Shown here: piece after piece, positions 63,010 to 64,000 of the stretch
How the letters are laid out: every line of letters begins with the position of its first letter
How positions within the stretch are numbered: position 1 is the stretch's first letter
Origin: Candidatus Foliamicus numerosus
GTDB lineage: Bacteria > Pseudomonadota > Gammaproteobacteria > Steroidobacterales > Foliamicaceae
DNA: 64,000 bases
Direction of reading: 5' to 3'
NCBI GenBank assembly: GCA_028285945.1
Contig: JAPYNE010000023.1
Span: forward strand, 1-64,000
Made by a program: the position numbers and the translations under genes
Notes under the pieces: model-generated
Seen by the model: the letters and a program-made list of their open reading frames with translations, nothing else
What the model was told of the DNA's origin: nothing
Database searches by the model: none

Positions 63010-63117
63010 GCCCTTTCTCCGCCCCTTTCCCGCGGGAGTGTCGGCGGCAGGACAGCCGCCGCCAAGCCCCATGGACGGGTTCATGCGTCTCCCGCGGGAA
63101 AGGGGCGGAGAAAGGGC
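63010..63117 (-). repeat. three-way-junction hairpin element, copy 6, inverted orientation
   Basis: Perfect 29-bp arms (63010-63038 and 63089-63117). The core lies on the minus strand: read there it is ACGCATGAA, CCCGT cc ATGGG, GCTTGG, CGGCGGC tgtcct GCCGCCG, ACA. It is the only copy opposite to the surrounding operon. With copy 5 it fills the 400-bp space before the next gene. Confidence 0.93.
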
Positions 63118-63168
63118 GAGGGAAGCACGTTCCGAATCAGGCGAAGGCAACCAGCGGCTTGGTGCGAT

Positions 63169-64000
63169 ATGCGGGCTAAACCTCCGCTTAAGAACCCCAT
63201 CCTGCGCACGCGCCAAGCGCTCACGCCGCCGATGCCGCGCAGCCGCGTGGCGCTGGAGTTGACGGCGCGCGCCGCAGAAGGCCGGTTCGCCCTTCAGCGT
63301 TGCGAGTCCTGCGGCCAAGTGCAGTACCCGCCGGCGGACTGTTGCCGGGCATGCCTTTCCGAGGAGCTGCTCTGGGCGCCGATGTCGGGCCGCGGCGAGC
63401 TGCTGGCGCATACCACCCTGCACCACAGCAATGATCCCTTCTATCGCGAGCGCTTGCCTTGGAAACTGGGATTGATCCGGCTTGAGGAAGGGCCGGTGGC
63501 GGTGGCGCATCTGCATCAGGACTGCGCGCCGCCGCCCGCCTCGGTGCGCGTTACGGCTAAACTGGACAAGGCGGGGCGCGGCGTTCTGGTGGCGCTGCCC
63601 GCCGGCGAATCCCAATCCATGCAAACAGATCCGCGCCACAACGAGTTTTCCTGCGATCCGCAATTTCGCAAGGTTCTGGTCACCGATGGCAAGAGCCGCG
63701 TGGGTCAGGCGCTGGTGCATGCGCTGGCGGAGGCCGGCGCCGCCGTGATCTGGGCGGGACAGGCCGAGCCGTGGAAGAGATACGCCGGCCAGGATGCGGT
63801 CGAGAAACTGGGTGCCGTGACCGTGGTGCCGCTGGACTTGACTGACGAACGCGGCGTGAACCGCATCGGCGCGGAACTCGGCGGGCGCGTGGACATCCTC
63901 ATCAACAACGCCGAGCTGCACCGCACCGAAGGCATCGCCAGTCGCGGCGGCGCGGAACTCGCCCGCCGCGAAATGGAGGTCAACTACTTAGGGTTGCTGC
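63169..64000 (+). CDS. DUF35 zinc-ribbon/OB-fold fused to a short-chain dehydrogenase (partial)
   Basis: The frame is open from the ATG at 63169 to the window edge (277 codons, 3' end missing). Residues 35-150 are a DUF35 acyl-CoA-binding OB domain with a rubredoxin-like zinc ribbon (Cys45, Cys48, Cys59, Cys62; RCESCGQVQYP). From about 177 an SDR Rossmann fold begins (KVLVTDGKSRVGQALVHALA), with NNAE in place of NNAG and MEVNYLG following. The glycine-rich loop is degenerate (TDGKSRVG for TGxxxGxG). DUF35 partners bind thiolases of the type encoded upstream, so the two proteins may form a complex. The start has no clear Shine-Dalgarno. Confidence 0.8.
   Translation, partial: MRAKPPLKNPILRTRQALTPPMPRSRVALELTARAAEGRFALQRCESCGQVQYPPADCCRACLSEELLWAPMSGRGELLAHTTLHHSNDPFYRERLPWKLGLIRLEEGPVAVAHLHQDCAPPPASVRVTAKLDKAGRGVLVALPAGESQSMQTDPRHNEFSCDPQFRKVLVTDGKSRVGQALVHALAEAGAAVIWAGQAEPWKRYAGQDAVEKLGAVTVVPLDLTDERGVNRIGAELGGRVDILINNAELHRTEGIASRGGAELARREMEVNYLGLL

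Noticed and set aside
27933..63117. Hammerhead ribozyme identity for the three-way-junction elements
   Set aside because: Neither strand carries the CUGANGA and GAAA linkers of a hammerhead. The linkers are ACGCATGAA, GCTTGG and ACA.
27933..63117. Integron attC sites
   Set aside because: The folded, variable-stem character is similar, but there is no GTTRRRY/RYYYAAC core, no integrase and no cassette organisation.
1..64000. tRNA, rRNA genes, insertion sequences and prophage genes
   Set aside because: None was recognised by reading. No transposase, integrase or phage structural protein is encoded by any convincing frame.

Overview
The window is high-GC bacterial DNA, most likely from an uncultured gammaproteobacterium. 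The gene orders yciB-bolA, scpA-scpB-rluB and ubiG-gph, glyoxalase II, an E. coli-type NADP isocitrate dehydrogenase and a VC_2705-type symporter with its DUF4212 subunit all point that way. No rRNA, tRNA, CRISPR array or transposase gene was recognised. Taxonomy below class cannot be read from the sequence.

Layout. 1-11.9 kb is mostly core: metG, a peptide transporter with an M2 dipeptidase, a RecB-like nuclease pair, then yciB, bolA, apbC, scpA, scpB and rluB. 11.9-18.5 kb is a visibly lower-GC defence/toxin-antitoxin island: vapBC, a divergent SbcD/SbcC-like pair with an unusual C-terminal extension, and two convergent hic modules, one with a frameshifted hicA. 18.5-27.9 kb returns to core and mixed genes (gph, ubiG, a VWA protein with a duplicated tail, DUF1295, DUF1838, an AlbA/Schlafen regulator, icd, a porin). 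28-37 kb holds transport and cofactor genes: symporter, gloB, moaB, an aminotransferase, moeA, a YrdC-like protein and MmgE/PrpD.

37-50.9 kb is a molybdenum hydroxylase locus of form-II CO-dehydrogenase type (coxG, coxS, coxL, coxM, coxD, coxE). MoaB and MoeA nearby could supply the Mo cofactor. A 7-kb block (res, PIN toxin, mod, orphan antitoxin) lies between coxD and coxE and looks like a restriction-modification insertion. 51-57 kb holds an AAA/DUF4143 ATPase, a Fic protein and three tandem paralogous SxxK serine hydrolases. 57.5-64 kb is a catabolic operon: Rieske oxygenase alpha and beta subunits, acyl-CoA ligase, a thiolase-like protein and a zinc-ribbon/SDR fusion cut by the window end.

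The most striking unexplained signal is a family of about 105-130-bp hairpin elements in the intergenic spaces of the porin/symporter, cox and Rieske loci. Each copy has a long outer stem (28-32 bp, perfect or nearly so) whose sequence differs between copies but stays self-complementary. Inside are two smaller hairpins joined by near-invariant linkers (ACGCATGAA, GCTTGG, ACA). Compensatory changes in the stems argue that a three-way-junction fold, as RNA or single-stranded DNA, is what is maintained. One pair of copies supplies the altered C-terminus of the symporter, and a tandem array runs into the coxD start codon.
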